Shown here piece by piece: positions 1-13,003 of a stretch of 64,000 nt of DNA (the first letter of the stretch is position 1; each line of letters starts with the position of its first letter). The DNA lies in contig CP064915.1 of assembly GCA_027557655.1 (NCBI GenBank), positions 186,001-250,000 on the forward strand, written 5' to 3'. Below the pieces are notes generated by a model that was not told the DNA's origin, did not search any database, and saw only the letters and a list, made by a program, of their open reading frames with translations. Source of the stretch: Candidatus Kinetoplastibacterium crithidii (GTDB lineage Bacteria; Pseudomonadota; Gammaproteobacteria; Burkholderiales; Burkholderiaceae_B). The position numbers and the translations under genes were made by a program.

Positions 1-80
1 TAAGAACTTGTTATTATTAAACTTTTCCATGATGTTCATTGAATTATTAATAAACTTGTCCACAATTTATGTTAATAAGT

Positions 81-530
81 TTATTGTAGTAGATCATCGT
101 CAAGAAAACTAGGTATTGGAATAATGTTGATTCCTTCTTCTTCTAGCTCTTTTTTTTCCTCAAGTGATATGTTACCTTTTATTGAAGTTTTTTGAGATTC
201 TCCAGAATGTATCATTCGAGCTTCTTCTGCAAAGTTGTTTCCAACATTTTCTGCTTTATTTATAATTTGACGTAGATTTTCTATAGTTTTAGCTTGCTGT
301 TCTAATGATTTATCACGGATATCATTATTGGATTGTGTTTTTTCTAAAGCAATTGATCCTTTTTTTCCTATATATGGTGTTGATAGTAGTTTTGATATTG
401 TCGATGAAGAACAAATAGGACATGTTATAAGATTTTTGGATATTTGTTCTTCGTATTCATTATGAGAACGAAACCACCCTTCAAACATATGGTCATTATT
501 GCAATGCAAATTAAAAACTTTTATAGTCAT
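81..530 (-). CDS. DUF1178 family protein
   Basis: Predicted 149-residue soluble protein whose N-terminus (MTIKVFNLHC, then HMFEGWF) and CPIC pair at about residues 37-40 match the DUF1178 family, a small putative zinc-binding protein common in α- and β-proteobacteria. The biochemical role of the family is unknown to me. An early Cys at residue 10 together with the CPIC pair could form a metal site, but that is inference. The C-terminal half is charged and probably helical. It is the last gene of a minus-strand run after earP and efp. No Shine-Dalgarno is evident before the ATG. A 9-bp inverted repeat (49-57 with 77-85) overlapping the stop could act as a weak terminator. Confidence 0.8.
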   Translation of the reverse strand: MTIKVFNLHCNNDHMFEGWFRSHNEYEEQISKNLITCPICSSSTISKLLSTPYIGKKGSIALEKTQSNNDIRDKSLEQQAKTIENLRQIINKAENVGNNFAEEARMIHSGESQKTSIKGNISLEEKKELEEEGINIIPIPSFLDDDLLQ

Positions 531-581
531 TATATGATACTGTTAATTAGTATAGACATAAATGAATTTATGTCTATAAAG

Positions 582-1139
582 TTAATTTACTATTTTTCTA
601 TATTCATCTGTTCTAGTGTCAATTTCTATTTTATCACCTATTTTACAGAATAAAGGAACGCTTATTTCAAATCCGGTATTAAGTTTTGCTGGTTTCATAA
701 CTTTTCCAGAAGTATCTCCTCTAACTGCAGGTTCTGTATAGACTATTTCTCTTACTACTATTGTAGGTAAATCGACTGATATTGCTTTATTATTGTAAAA
801 AACTACCTCTACCTGCAAATCATCTTGAATGTATTTAAGTACATTTTCCATACACTCTTTTTCTATTTCATATTGGTTAAATTCATTATCCATAAATACA
901 TACATAGGGTCACTATAGTACGAATATACACATTCTTTTTTTTCAAGTTGTACTATTTCGAATTTTTCATCGGCTTTATATACTGATTCACTAATGGATC
1001 CAACAAGTAAATTTTTGAATTTCATTTTAACAACAGCAGAATTTCTGCCTGATTTGTTATATTCAGTACGTTGTACTACAAGAGGCTCTCCTCCGATCAT
1101 TACAACATTTCCAGTTCTTAGTTCCTGGGCAGTCTTCAT
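582..1139 (-). CDS. efp: Elongation factor P (Arg32 type)
   Basis: Elongation factor P, 185 residues, the normal family length. EF-P binds between the P and E sites of ribosomes stalled on polyproline and promotes peptide bond formation. The tip loop of domain I reads NKSGRNSAV, which puts an arginine at position 32 where E. coli has the modified Lys34. This is the β-proteobacterial/Pseudomonas type, activated by arginine rhamnosylation. The matching enzyme EarP is encoded just upstream in the same direction. The start is supported by a GGAG Shine-Dalgarno about 8 bases before the ATG. Identification is secure; the modification is inferred from the residue and the neighbour. Confidence 0.97.
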   Translation of the reverse strand: MKTAQELRTGNVVMIGGEPLVVQRTEYNKSGRNSAVVKMKFKNLLVGSISESVYKADEKFEIVQLEKKECVYSYYSDPMYVFMDNEFNQYEIEKECMENVLKYIQDDLQVEVVFYNNKAISVDLPTIVVREIVYTEPAVRGDTSGKVMKPAKLNTGFEISVPLFCKIGDKIEIDTRTDEYRKIVN

Positions 1140-1252
1140 TAAAAAACTCCGATATTATAAATTTATTAATTAAATATTTTCCTTGTTTGAAAAATATAAC
1201 ATTCTATATTTTGTTTGACTAATCTTGAAAAGATTAAATCTTCTTAAAAAGG

Positions 1253-2371
1253 TTATAAGATTTTAACTTTTTTAAAATGTTTTGTGCAGAATTTTAATAG
1301 TCTATAGGATAATGAGCTTTGTTGACTTTGATTATCTGACCAATTTTTAGCATGTTCTTGCCATTTTATCCAGTTTTGGTCTGAAAACGATTCTTGGACG
1401 CTTTTAATTAGAGGATTTGAATTATTTTGATTCCAAGAGTATATTAATTGTTTAACAGAAGATGGTGGATTATAAATATCTATCCAGCAATCTAATTTGT
1501 TAATATGAATATTATCTTTTTGTTTATATATATTCCAAACCAAAGGGCGACCAGACCATATAGCTCTTATGAAAGAATCTTCTCCTCTAACAAAATTTAT
1601 ATCCATACTCCAAAGTAGTTTATCAAAATCATTTTGGTTAACAAAAGGTATTTTAATAATCTTTATCATTTCATTATTATAGTATTTTGCAAATTCAAGT
1701 ATAGGATTTCCTAGATTTGCAAGAATAACTATTTCTTTATATAGTTTTTTGAATCCTTTTATTATATCTGTAATTGGTGTTGTATTATAGCAGAATAGAT
1801 AGCAAAAAATTTTGTTAGATCTTTCTTCTAATAAGCTATTATCTAGCCCCAATGTTTTTAAAAAAGATATTTGAGATGATAAAGATTGTTGAAAAACGTT
1901 TCTTGTTTTTATTAGATTAGGTTCTAAAATTAGTCCTCCAGTTTTATTATTAAAGCCAGGGAAGAAGAAAAATTTATCACTGTTGTTTGATGTTTTAGAG
2001 GGAAGCAAATGATAATCCTCTATCCAAGATTCAGCTGTTAGATATTCTATAGTTAGCCAACAAGATTTGTTCTTTATAATTTTTTGCATATATGCATCTG
2101 GAATATTACAACTAAATGTTTCTATAATTAATTCTGCTGGTTTAATTTTTAATACATGATCACTATTCCAATCTAATATTGTTATGTTATCGATTACCTG
2201 ATATTTGGAACTCGGGTTTATTTCGGATCTTATTGATGAAAATGTTGTTAAATTATCTACAATTAATCTTACGACGCAGTTATAGTTATTAGCTAAATCA
2301 TTAGCTAATCTCCAAGAAAATCCTATATCTCCATAGTTATCTATAACTTTACAAAAAATATCTATTTTCAT
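1253..2371 (-). CDS. earP: EF-P arginine rhamnosyltransferase EarP
   Basis: 372-residue GT-B type glycosyltransferase of the EarP (DUF2331) family, which transfers rhamnose from dTDP-L-rhamnose to Arg32 of EF-P. The N-terminus has the family motif DNYGDIG, with Asp11 and Asp15 placed like the catalytic Asp13/Asp17 pair described for pseudomonad EarP. The C-terminal RGEDSF motif supplies the nucleotide-sugar-binding Glu/Asp. It lies directly upstream of efp, the usual arrangement in EarP-containing bacteria. Activity requires dTDP-rhamnose, and no rml genes are in this window. No convincing ribosome binding site is seen before the ATG. Its promoter must lie in the short gap before the rRNA operon repeat. 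Confidence 0.93.
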   Translation of the reverse strand: MKIDIFCKVIDNYGDIGFSWRLANDLANNYNCVVRLIVDNLTTFSSIRSEINPSSKYQVIDNITILDWNSDHVLKIKPAELIIETFSCNIPDAYMQKIIKNKSCWLTIEYLTAESWIEDYHLLPSKTSNNSDKFFFFPGFNNKTGGLILEPNLIKTRNVFQQSLSSQISFLKTLGLDNSLLEERSNKIFCYLFCYNTTPITDIIKGFKKLYKEIVILANLGNPILEFAKYYNNEMIKIIKIPFVNQNDFDKLLWSMDINFVRGEDSFIRAIWSGRPLVWNIYKQKDNIHINKLDCWIDIYNPPSSVKQLIYSWNQNNSNPLIKSVQESFSDQNWIKWQEHAKNWSDNQSQQSSLSYRLLKFCTKHFKKVKIL

Positions 2372-2484
2372 TATTGCATATCTATAATTAATGTTATTAT
2401 AATATCAAGGATAGTTAGCATACTTTAAGAATATAAATTAGTCTTAATGTTGCTATTGAGATATTTTATTTTTTGATAAAAATG

Positions 2485-2513
2485 TTGACATTGTCTTCTT
2501 TATATTAGACAAT
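2485..2513 (+). promoter_or_regulatory. Probable σ70 promoter of rRNA operon 1
   Basis: A perfect -35 hexamer TTGACA (2485-2490) is followed after 17 bases by GACAAT (2508-2513), a 4/6 match to the -10 consensus. It lies about 240 bp before 16S in an AT-rich region, as expected for a strong stable-RNA promoter. The transcription start is not demonstrated. Confidence 0.65.
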
Positions 2514-2553
2514 AGTCATCTGTTTCGCAAATAATTGAGTTTGTGAATTTAAG

Positions 2554-2565
2554 TGATCTTTAACA
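2554..2565 (+). promoter_or_regulatory. boxA-like antitermination site, 16S leader
   Basis: TGATCTTTAACA resembles the rRNA boxA consensus TGCTCTTTAACA bound by NusB-NusE, and lies about 40 bases after the proposed -10. A second boxA-like TTGTTCTTTAAAAA occurs before 23S at about 4659-4672. Its copy-2 equivalent is at 39790-39801. Confidence 0.6.
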
Positions 2566-2569
2566 ATTG

Positions 2570-2588
2570 AACAATCGATAATTGTGGG
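2570..2588 (+). other. RNase III processing stalk of pre-16S, 5' arm
   Basis: These 19 bases are perfectly complementary to 4312-4330, just after the 16S 3' end, so the transcript can bring the two ends of pre-16S together as a double-stranded stalk cleavable by RNase III. The 5' arm is about 165 bases before the mature 16S start. A smaller hairpin (GTTTTTAG with CTAAAAAC, 2601-2635) lies between. In copy 2 the arms are 39806-39824 and 41548-41566. Confidence 0.75.
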
Positions 2589-2753
2589 TACTTGATAGTA
2601 GTTTTTAGACATATAATATATGTCGTGCTAAAAACAAACAAGTAAGTACTCATTAAATTATAACTTTTTTCTCAGAGAGATCTGAGAGACCTGTTTATTT
2701 TTTTGAGTGAATCGTAATTTCAAATTATTTTGAATTTGCGCAATACAGAGATT

Positions 2754-4284
<1,531 letters not shown>

Positions 4285-4415
4285 AAGAGCATATAAACTA
4301 CATATTAAGTTCCCACAATTATCGATTGTTATTTAGCTGAGATTGGTAGTAAGCAGGGTTGTGACAGATTCTTCATTGGGGTTTGCCCAAAGTTATGCTA
4401 ACCCTATAAATGCAT

Positions 4416-4492
4416 GGGTCTGTAGCTCAGCTGGTTAGAGCACCGTCTTGATAAGGCGGGGGTCGTTGGTTCAAGTCCAACCAGACCCACCA
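4416..4492 (+). tRNA. ileT: tRNA-Ile (GAT), spacer copy 1
   Basis: 77-base tRNA in the 16S-23S spacer with anticodon GAT at 4450-4452, acceptor stem GGGTCTG/CAGACCC, a GGTTCAAGTCC T arm and encoded CCA. It reads AUC/AUU codons and is processed from the rRNA transcript. Confidence 0.98.
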
Positions 4493-4524
4493 TCTGTTTG
4501 AGCGATACCTTTCTGTAGTACTAT

Positions 4525-4600
4525 GGGGGTGTAGCTCAATTGGGAGAGCGCCTGCTTTGCAAGCAGGAGGTCATCGGTTCGATCCCGTTCACCTCCACCA
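4525..4600 (+). tRNA. alaT: tRNA-Ala (TGC), spacer copy 1
   Basis: 76-base tRNA with anticodon TGC at 4558-4560 and encoded CCA. The acceptor stem GGGGGTG/CACCTCC places a G3·U70 wobble pair, the identity element recognised by alanyl-tRNA synthetase. It follows tRNA-Ile, the standard spacer order. Confidence 0.98.
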
Positions 4601-4846
4601 AGTTAGAATTTAATCTTTAGGCTTGTTTCAAGTTTAAAAATTAAGTTTTATTAGCTGATTGTTCTTTAAAAATCTAGAAGAGACGCAACATAAATATGTA
4701 TATATTATATATTTTGTATAATATATATAATTAGGGTTGTGATTGCATTAATTATAATTATGTTCTTTGAGAGTAAAATCTTTAGAATATTTATGAACAG
4801 CACAAACATGTAGTTAACTTTAATTCATATAGCCTTTAGTGTTATA

Positions 4847-7730
<2,884 letters not shown>

Positions 7731-7865
7731 TAACTCTACAGGTTATTAAGATAATTATATGTTATGTTATTAATTAAGGTTCTTACATCCTAATTTATAT
7801 TTTTGTTGCTTCTTCTAGATTGTTTTTATGTTTGTTATTTTTTTAGACAAACAGTGTACAGGTTA

Positions 7866-7983
7866 TGCCTGATGACTATAGCAAGGTTGTTCCACTCCTT
7901 CCCATCTCGAACAGGACAGTTAAACGCCTTTGCGCCGATGATAGTAGACTTTTAGTCTGTGAAAGTAGGTTATCGTCAGGCTA
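7866..7983 (+). rRNA. rrf: 5S ribosomal RNA, copy 1
   Basis: About 117 bases. Terminal helix I is formed by GCCTGATGA (7867-7875) and TCGTCAGGC (7973-7981). The internal CCATCTCGAACAG loop B/C segment is typical. It is the last RNA of the operon and is followed by a strong terminator. Confidence 0.95.
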
Positions 7984-7992
7984 TTATTTAAA

Positions 7993-8025
7993 ACCCTACA
8001 GATAAAAGTCTGTAGGGTATTTTTG
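7993..8025 (+). terminator. Rho-independent terminator of rRNA operon 1
   Basis: A perfect 10-bp stem ACCCTACAGA/TCTGTAGGGT (7993-8002 with 8009-8018) closes a 6-base loop and is followed by ATTTTTG. It lies just after 5S and between convergent transcripts, so it may also stop holA transcription. Confidence 0.9.
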
Positions 8026-8055
8026 TATCTAAAATTAATTCTTAATAATTAATCT

Positions 8056-9096
8056 CTATGATATTTTATATGTGGCTATATTTATGGCTATATTTATGAG
8101 TTCTGCCCATAAATTTTTTGAATTTCCTGCTTCATCTATGCCTTTAATCCTTAAATCAATATTATGTAGTTTATTTATTATTGTATATAAGAAATTCTTG
8201 TTGATATGTAGACTATAATTTTCGATTAAATTCCTATGATTTCCGAAAATTTTATTATTATTAAAAATATTGTGGATTTGTTCTTTAGGTGCTTCTATTA
8301 AAAGACCTATAATTCTGATGTCTTCATAAATTGCCCATAAAATTAAAGCAGGATGTATATTTTCTTCTTGTAAATATAATATTATTTCTAATATTTTAGG
8401 TATTTTTTTTTGAAAAATAGATAATCTAAAGTCATATATATTATATTTTGAATTATTAGATACAATGCTATTTTTTATAGACTCTTCATTTATATATCCT
8501 TCTCCAAATATTAAACCTAGTTTAGTAATTTCTTGGTTGGCAAGAACTAAATTATTATCAACCTGATTTGCTATCCAAAATAATGAACTGTTATCAATAT
8601 ACTGTTTTTGTAATAATAATCTTTCTTTTATCCAAAATGGTAATTCATTACTCTTGATGTTGGGTATATTAATTGTGATTCCTAATTTTGTTAGAGATTT
8701 CATCCAACTGCTATTTTTTGTATTTATATCTTTTTTGGGTACTTGAATAATCAGGATAGTATCTTTTTGTTCTGCTAAAAAATTTGCTATTTTGATTATA
8801 TATTCAGAACCTATTTTTCCTGGGGATGCATTTGTTATATCTATATTAAATATTCTATATTTTTCAAATAAAGATATTGATTTTATGTTTTCCATGAATT
8901 CACTCCAATCACTATGTGAATCCATGGATGAATTATAAAAATATATAAATCCTTGTTTCTTAAACTCGGATATAATATTAAATTTGCATTCATTTACTAA
9001 AAGTAATTCATTACCTAATAGTATATAAATCGGTGAAAAATATTCTTCTTTCTTTAAGAATTTAGTTATATCTTTATATTCAATATATTTATGCAT
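8056..9096 (-). CDS. holA: DNA polymerase III subunit delta
   Basis: 346-residue HolA, close to the usual 340-345. The δ subunit is the wrench of the clamp loader and opens the β sliding clamp. The sequence is diverged and Lys/Ile/Asn-rich, but the family pattern holds: an N-terminal YxxGNE-like start (YILLGNELLLVNE), the F..NI..ISLFEKYRI segment, a helical lid and a C-terminal collar domain (ALILWAIYEDIR). It lies downstream of leuS in the order leuS-holA. In free-living β-proteobacteria lptE usually sits between them; here only 64 bp remain. The last two codons and stop lie inside the rRNA repeat and overlap an out-of-frame rlmH tail. Confidence 0.9.
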   Translation of the reverse strand: MHKYIEYKDITKFLKKEEYFSPIYILLGNELLLVNECKFNIISEFKKQGFIYFYNSSMDSHSDWSEFMENIKSISLFEKYRIFNIDITNASPGKIGSEYIIKIANFLAEQKDTILIIQVPKKDINTKNSSWMKSLTKLGITINIPNIKSNELPFWIKERLLLQKQYIDNSSLFWIANQVDNNLVLANQEITKLGLIFGEGYINEESIKNSIVSNNSKYNIYDFRLSIFQKKIPKILEIILYLQEENIHPALILWAIYEDIRIIGLLIEAPKEQIHNIFNNNKIFGNHRNLIENYSLHINKNFLYTIINKLHNIDLRIKGIDEAGNSKNLWAELINIAINIATYKIS

Positions 9097-9160
9097 TTTT
9101 TATAAGTTTAATATTTCAAAAACAATTGAAATATTAAATAATTATTATCTATATAATATT

Positions 9161-11848
9161 TTAATTATTTTCTAATACTATATTTATTAGTTTATTAGGT
9201 ACAACAACAATACGTTTAATAACATTACTATTAATATATTTTAAAATATTGGGTTGTGCTAAAACTATTTTTTTGATTTCTTCTTCATCTTGATTATAAG
9301 CAACATTTACTGAGCCTCTTAGTTTGCCATTAATTTGTATTACTATTTTTGCATCAGTTGTTACAAGAGCTTCTTTTCGTATCTTAGGCCATGGTGCATC
9401 AATTAAATCGCCATGAATATTTTTATATCCAAGTTCATTCCAAATTTTCCATGTTATATGAGGAGCTATTGGATATAATACTCTGAGAATTACACCTAAA
9501 GACTCTGATATTGCGATATTATAAGTTGTATCTATAATTGTATTTACTTGCAAAAATTGCTCGATAGAATTCAACATTTTCATGGAGGCAGATACAACGG
9601 TATTATATTGCAATCTGTCGTAATCATGATTAATTTGATTTAACAGAGAATATACATTGAAATATAATTCTTTTATAGATTCATTTTTACTTATATCTAT
9701 ATTATTTTTCTCTTTGCAGGAATTTATATAACTAATGTTATCTTTATTGTTGTAACAAACTCTCCATAGTTTACGTAAATAACGATTAGCACCTTCTATC
9801 CCTGCATCAGACCATTCTAGTGTTTGCTCTGGTGGGCTCGCAAATATAATAAATAAACGAGCTGTATCTGCACCCCATTTTTCTATAATTAATTGAGGAT
9901 CAACTCCATTATTTTTTGACTTAGACATTGTACCAATGCCATTATAGGTAACTGAGCTAGAATCTTTTTTTAGCAGGTAATTAGTTGCTATACCATTTTC
10001 ATTATATATAGTTTCAATATCATCTGGTTTGAAATATTCTATTCCTCCATTTTTTGTCTTTCTAGAAAAAATATGATTCAATACCATACCTTGACATAAT
10101 AGCTTGGTGATAGGTTCATCAAAGTTGATTAGATGCATATCTCTCATGACTTTGCACCAAAATCTTGTATATAATAGGTGTAGAACAGCATGTTCTATAC
10201 CACCAATGTACTGATCCATTGGCATCCAGTAGTCATTTCTATTATCTACAGGTAGATTGTTATTATCAAAAGATGTGTAGCGCATAAAATACCAAGAAGA
10301 ATCTATAAAAGTATCCATGGTATCAGTTTCTCTTTTTGACCTGGCACCACATTTTGGACATATGCAATTTATGAAATCTTCATTTTTATCTAAAGGATTA
10401 CCATTCCCTTCAGGAGTAAGATTTTCTGGTAAAACTACTGGTAAATTATCATAAGGTACAGGTACTGAGCCACAGTTATTGCAATGAATAATAGGTATAG
10501 GTGTTCCCCAGTAGCGTTGTCTAGATATACTCCAGTCTCTTAGTCTCCACATAACTTTGCTTTGACCTAATTTTTCGCTTATGAGTCTGTTACTGATAGT
10601 ATTTGCCGCTGATTTGCAGTCTAAACCATTATATGGTCCTGAATTAATAATATATCTATCTTTTGTTTCCTTATACCAGTCATACCATATTTTTGAATCA
10701 AACTCTTTATTTTTTGGAGATGATACTACTTGTTTAATATTTATTTCATATTTCTTAGCAAAAACAAAATCCCGCTCATCATGAGCTGGCACTCCCATGA
10801 TTGCTCCATCACCATAGTTTATAAGAACATAATTAGAAATCCATATTGGAATTTCTTCATTTGTAATTGGATGTATAGCATTAAATCCAGAATAAATACC
10901 TTGTTTTTCCTTGGTTGATATCTCAGCTTCTGTAGTAGTACCCAATTTATTTGATTTAATAAACTTTTCTATAGAACTATTATTTTTAGAAGCATAAATA
11001 GATATTGGATGTTCTGTTGCTATTGCACAAAATGTTGCTCCAATTATAGTTTCTGGACGAGTTGTAAAGACATAAAGATTTCCATCTTGGATTAATTTAT
11101 TATTTATATCTTTTATTTGATGCTTGAATGCAAAACGTAAACCTTCAGATTTACCAATCCAATTGGATTGCATTGTTTTTACTTTTTCTGGCCACAATTT
11201 TAGTTTATCTTCTAAGTCACTCAGTAACTCTTCAGCATAATTTGTTATTGACAAATAATAACCAGGTATTTCTCGTTTTTCGATTAATGCTCCAGAACGC
11301 CATCCATGACCATTTATAACTTGTTCATTTGCTAAAACAGTCTGATCTACAGGGTCCCAATTTACTATTTGAGTTTTGCGATAAACTACACCATACTCCA
11401 ACATTTTTAAAAATAGCCATTGAGTCCATTTATAATAGGAAGGATTGCAAGTACATATTTCTCTTGTCCAATCAATAGATAGACCAATGCTTTTCATTTG
11501 ATTTTTCATGTAATCAATATTATCATATGTCCATTTTGCTGGAGGTATTTGTGATTTTATAGCTGCATTTTCTGCTGGCATGCCAAAAGCATCCCATCCC
11601 ATTGGCATAAGTACATTAAATCCATTCATGCGTTTATGGCGAGCCATAACATCATTAATAGTATAGTTGCGAACATGGCCCATATGTAGTTTGCCACTAG
11701 GATAAGGCAACATAGAACATGCATAGAATTTAGGTTTTAACGACCCATCTTTATTTTTAGTATTTTCATGTACTAAGTAGGTTTTGTTGGATTGCCAAAA
11801 TTCTTGAGATTCTGATTCTATAGTTTTGTGATTATAATGTTCTTGCAT
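9161..11848 (-). CDS. leuS: Leucyl-tRNA synthetase
   Basis: 895-residue class I synthetase that charges tRNA-Leu. The ATP-binding HIGH motif appears as HMGH at residues 55-58, inside PYPSGKLHMGHVRNY, and the second signature as TMSKSKNN (the KMSKS equivalent) at about residue 640. Between them is the CP1 editing domain with the TTRPETIIGATF segment, and a Zn-type Cys cluster (HCNNCG … CICPKCG). The C-terminal anticodon-binding region and the IQINGKLRGSV domain are present. Length is slightly above E. coli (860) but normal for the group. It is transcribed towards holA. No good ribosome binding site is visible. Confidence 0.98.
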   Translation of the reverse strand: MQEHYNHKTIESESQEFWQSNKTYLVHENTKNKDGSLKPKFYACSMLPYPSGKLHMGHVRNYTINDVMARHKRMNGFNVLMPMGWDAFGMPAENAAIKSQIPPAKWTYDNIDYMKNQMKSIGLSIDWTREICTCNPSYYKWTQWLFLKMLEYGVVYRKTQIVNWDPVDQTVLANEQVINGHGWRSGALIEKREIPGYYLSITNYAEELLSDLEDKLKLWPEKVKTMQSNWIGKSEGLRFAFKHQIKDINNKLIQDGNLYVFTTRPETIIGATFCAIATEHPISIYASKNNSSIEKFIKSNKLGTTTEAEISTKEKQGIYSGFNAIHPITNEEIPIWISNYVLINYGDGAIMGVPAHDERDFVFAKKYEINIKQVVSSPKNKEFDSKIWYDWYKETKDRYIINSGPYNGLDCKSAANTISNRLISEKLGQSKVMWRLRDWSISRQRYWGTPIPIIHCNNCGSVPVPYDNLPVVLPENLTPEGNGNPLDKNEDFINCICPKCGARSKRETDTMDTFIDSSWYFMRYTSFDNNNLPVDNRNDYWMPMDQYIGGIEHAVLHLLYTRFWCKVMRDMHLINFDEPITKLLCQGMVLNHIFSRKTKNGGIEYFKPDDIETIYNENGIATNYLLKKDSSSVTYNGIGTMSKSKNNGVDPQLIIEKWGADTARLFIIFASPPEQTLEWSDAGIEGANRYLRKLWRVCYNNKDNISYINSCKEKNNIDISKNESIKELYFNVYSLLNQINHDYDRLQYNTVVSASMKMLNSIEQFLQVNTIIDTTYNIAISESLGVILRVLYPIAPHITWKIWNELGYKNIHGDLIDAPWPKIRKEALVTTDAKIVIQINGKLRGSVNVAYNQDEEEIKKIVLAQPNILKYINSNVIKRIVVVPNKLINIVLENN

Positions 11849-11977
11849 AATAGGATAGCGCTATTTTAAATTATAGAAACTTTTATAATATTATATTTAT
11901 AATACACAGTTTTTAACTGATTTATAAAAGACAAGTAGTAAATTTAAAAAAGTGACGTTTATTTAGATAGTAAAATT

Positions 11978-11998
11978 GAGCTATATATTATATAGCTC
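11978..11998 (-). terminator. Probable terminator after rpmBG
   Basis: A 21-base near-perfect inverted repeat (GAGCTATATA, T, TATATAGCTC) is followed on the minus strand by AATTTT, suiting termination downstream of rpmG. Beside it, 12002-12031 forms a second hairpin (GGGCATG with CATGCCC), giving two tandem hairpins in the leuS-rpmG gap. Confidence 0.55.
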
Positions 11999-12084
11999 TA
12001 GGGGCATGATTTTTTGATTAATACCATGCCCTTTATATTAATGATATACTGCTTATACAATAAAGATACTGATTAATATATTGC

Positions 12085-12252
12085 TTATTTAAGTTTGATT
12101 TCTTTATATTCAACATGTTTACGAGCAACTGGATCAAATTTTTTTAGTAACATTTTATCAGGAGTGTTACGTTTGTTTTTTGTTGTTGTATAAAAATGAC
12201 CAGTGTTAGCAGTTGATTCCAATTTAATCTTTTCTCTCGCTCCTTTTGCCAT
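12085..12252 (-). CDS. rpmG: 50S ribosomal protein L33
   Basis: 55-residue L33, exactly the usual bacterial length. The protein begins MAKGAREKIKLESTANTGHF and ends with the HVEYKEIKLK tail typical of the family. It is the zinc-independent form, as no CxxC pairs are present. It forms the usual rpmB-rpmG pair, 34 bp after rpmB on the minus strand. L33 lies near the E site of the large subunit. Confidence 0.97.
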   Translation of the reverse strand: MAKGAREKIKLESTANTGHFYTTTKNKRNTPDKMLLKKFDPVARKHVEYKEIKLK

Positions 12253-12286
12253 ACTATATTCCTATTTTATTTTGGTTAATGCCATT

Positions 12287-12517
12287 TTATGATTGTTTTT
12301 GATTTAAAACACTTAGTACAGATTCTATTCCATACTTATCTATAGTTCTTATGGCCTTGGTTGAAACTCTTAAACGTATCCATCTATTTTGATCTTCTAA
12401 CCAAAATCTACGAGATTGTAGATTTGGTAAGAATCTGCGTTTTGTTTTATTATTAGCATGGGATACATTATTTCCCACCATAGGTCCTTTACCAGTTATC
12501 TGACACATTTTTGTCAT
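12287..12517 (-). CDS. rpmB: 50S ribosomal protein L28
   Basis: 76-residue L28, close to the usual 77-78. The conserved block GPMVGNNVSHANNKTKRRF (residues 11-29) is intact, followed by the basic RFWLEDQNRWIRLRVS segment. It is the first gene of rpmB-rpmG. The ATG at 12517 is preceded by AAGGTG at good spacing. L28 binds 23S rRNA near the subunit interface and is needed late in 50S assembly. Confidence 0.98.
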   Translation of the reverse strand: MTKMCQITGKGPMVGNNVSHANNKTKRRFLPNLQSRRFWLEDQNRWIRLRVSTKAIRTIDKYGIESVLSVLNQKQS

Positions 12518-13003
12518 GGAATCACCTTATATAGGAGAATTTATTTTGAAGAATACTATTAATGAAATGATAAAGTTTTTCTATTTATAGGCAAAGCATA
12601 TCAAATACAGTTCTCTTAAAAAGAAATAAATATTAATTCGAAAAGGAAACATTATATAATGCCTGTATTATAATGCAATATATTTAATGAGAACATAAAC
12701 GATATTTTAACTTAAAATTTTCTAATATATAAAAATCAAAAATTAATTCTGAATCATTTACACTGTTATTCTAGTTAGTTAATCATATAACGTCAATGTG
12801 CTGTTTTTTATTTTTGTTCAATTTATTATGATCTTGGTACTTATTAGTTATTAATAATTAAATTGCGTATGCAATGATCGATTATGTTTATGTTCCATAT
12901 CATATATAATAACATCTAATTGATGCATATTTTTATAGTAAACATTTTATAAGTAGATAATAACTAATATCTTTTTATGAAAACATACAAATAGAGAAAT
13001 ATT
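12518..13003. other. Long divergent intergenic region, no gene seen
   Basis: About 486 bp of very AT-rich DNA between the diverging rpmB and pdxJ genes. It must contain promoters for both, but no unambiguous -35/-10 pair, RNA gene or coding remnant is recognisable. Upstream genes of the usual pdxJ neighbourhood may have decayed here; no trace remains that I can identify. Confidence 0.5.
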
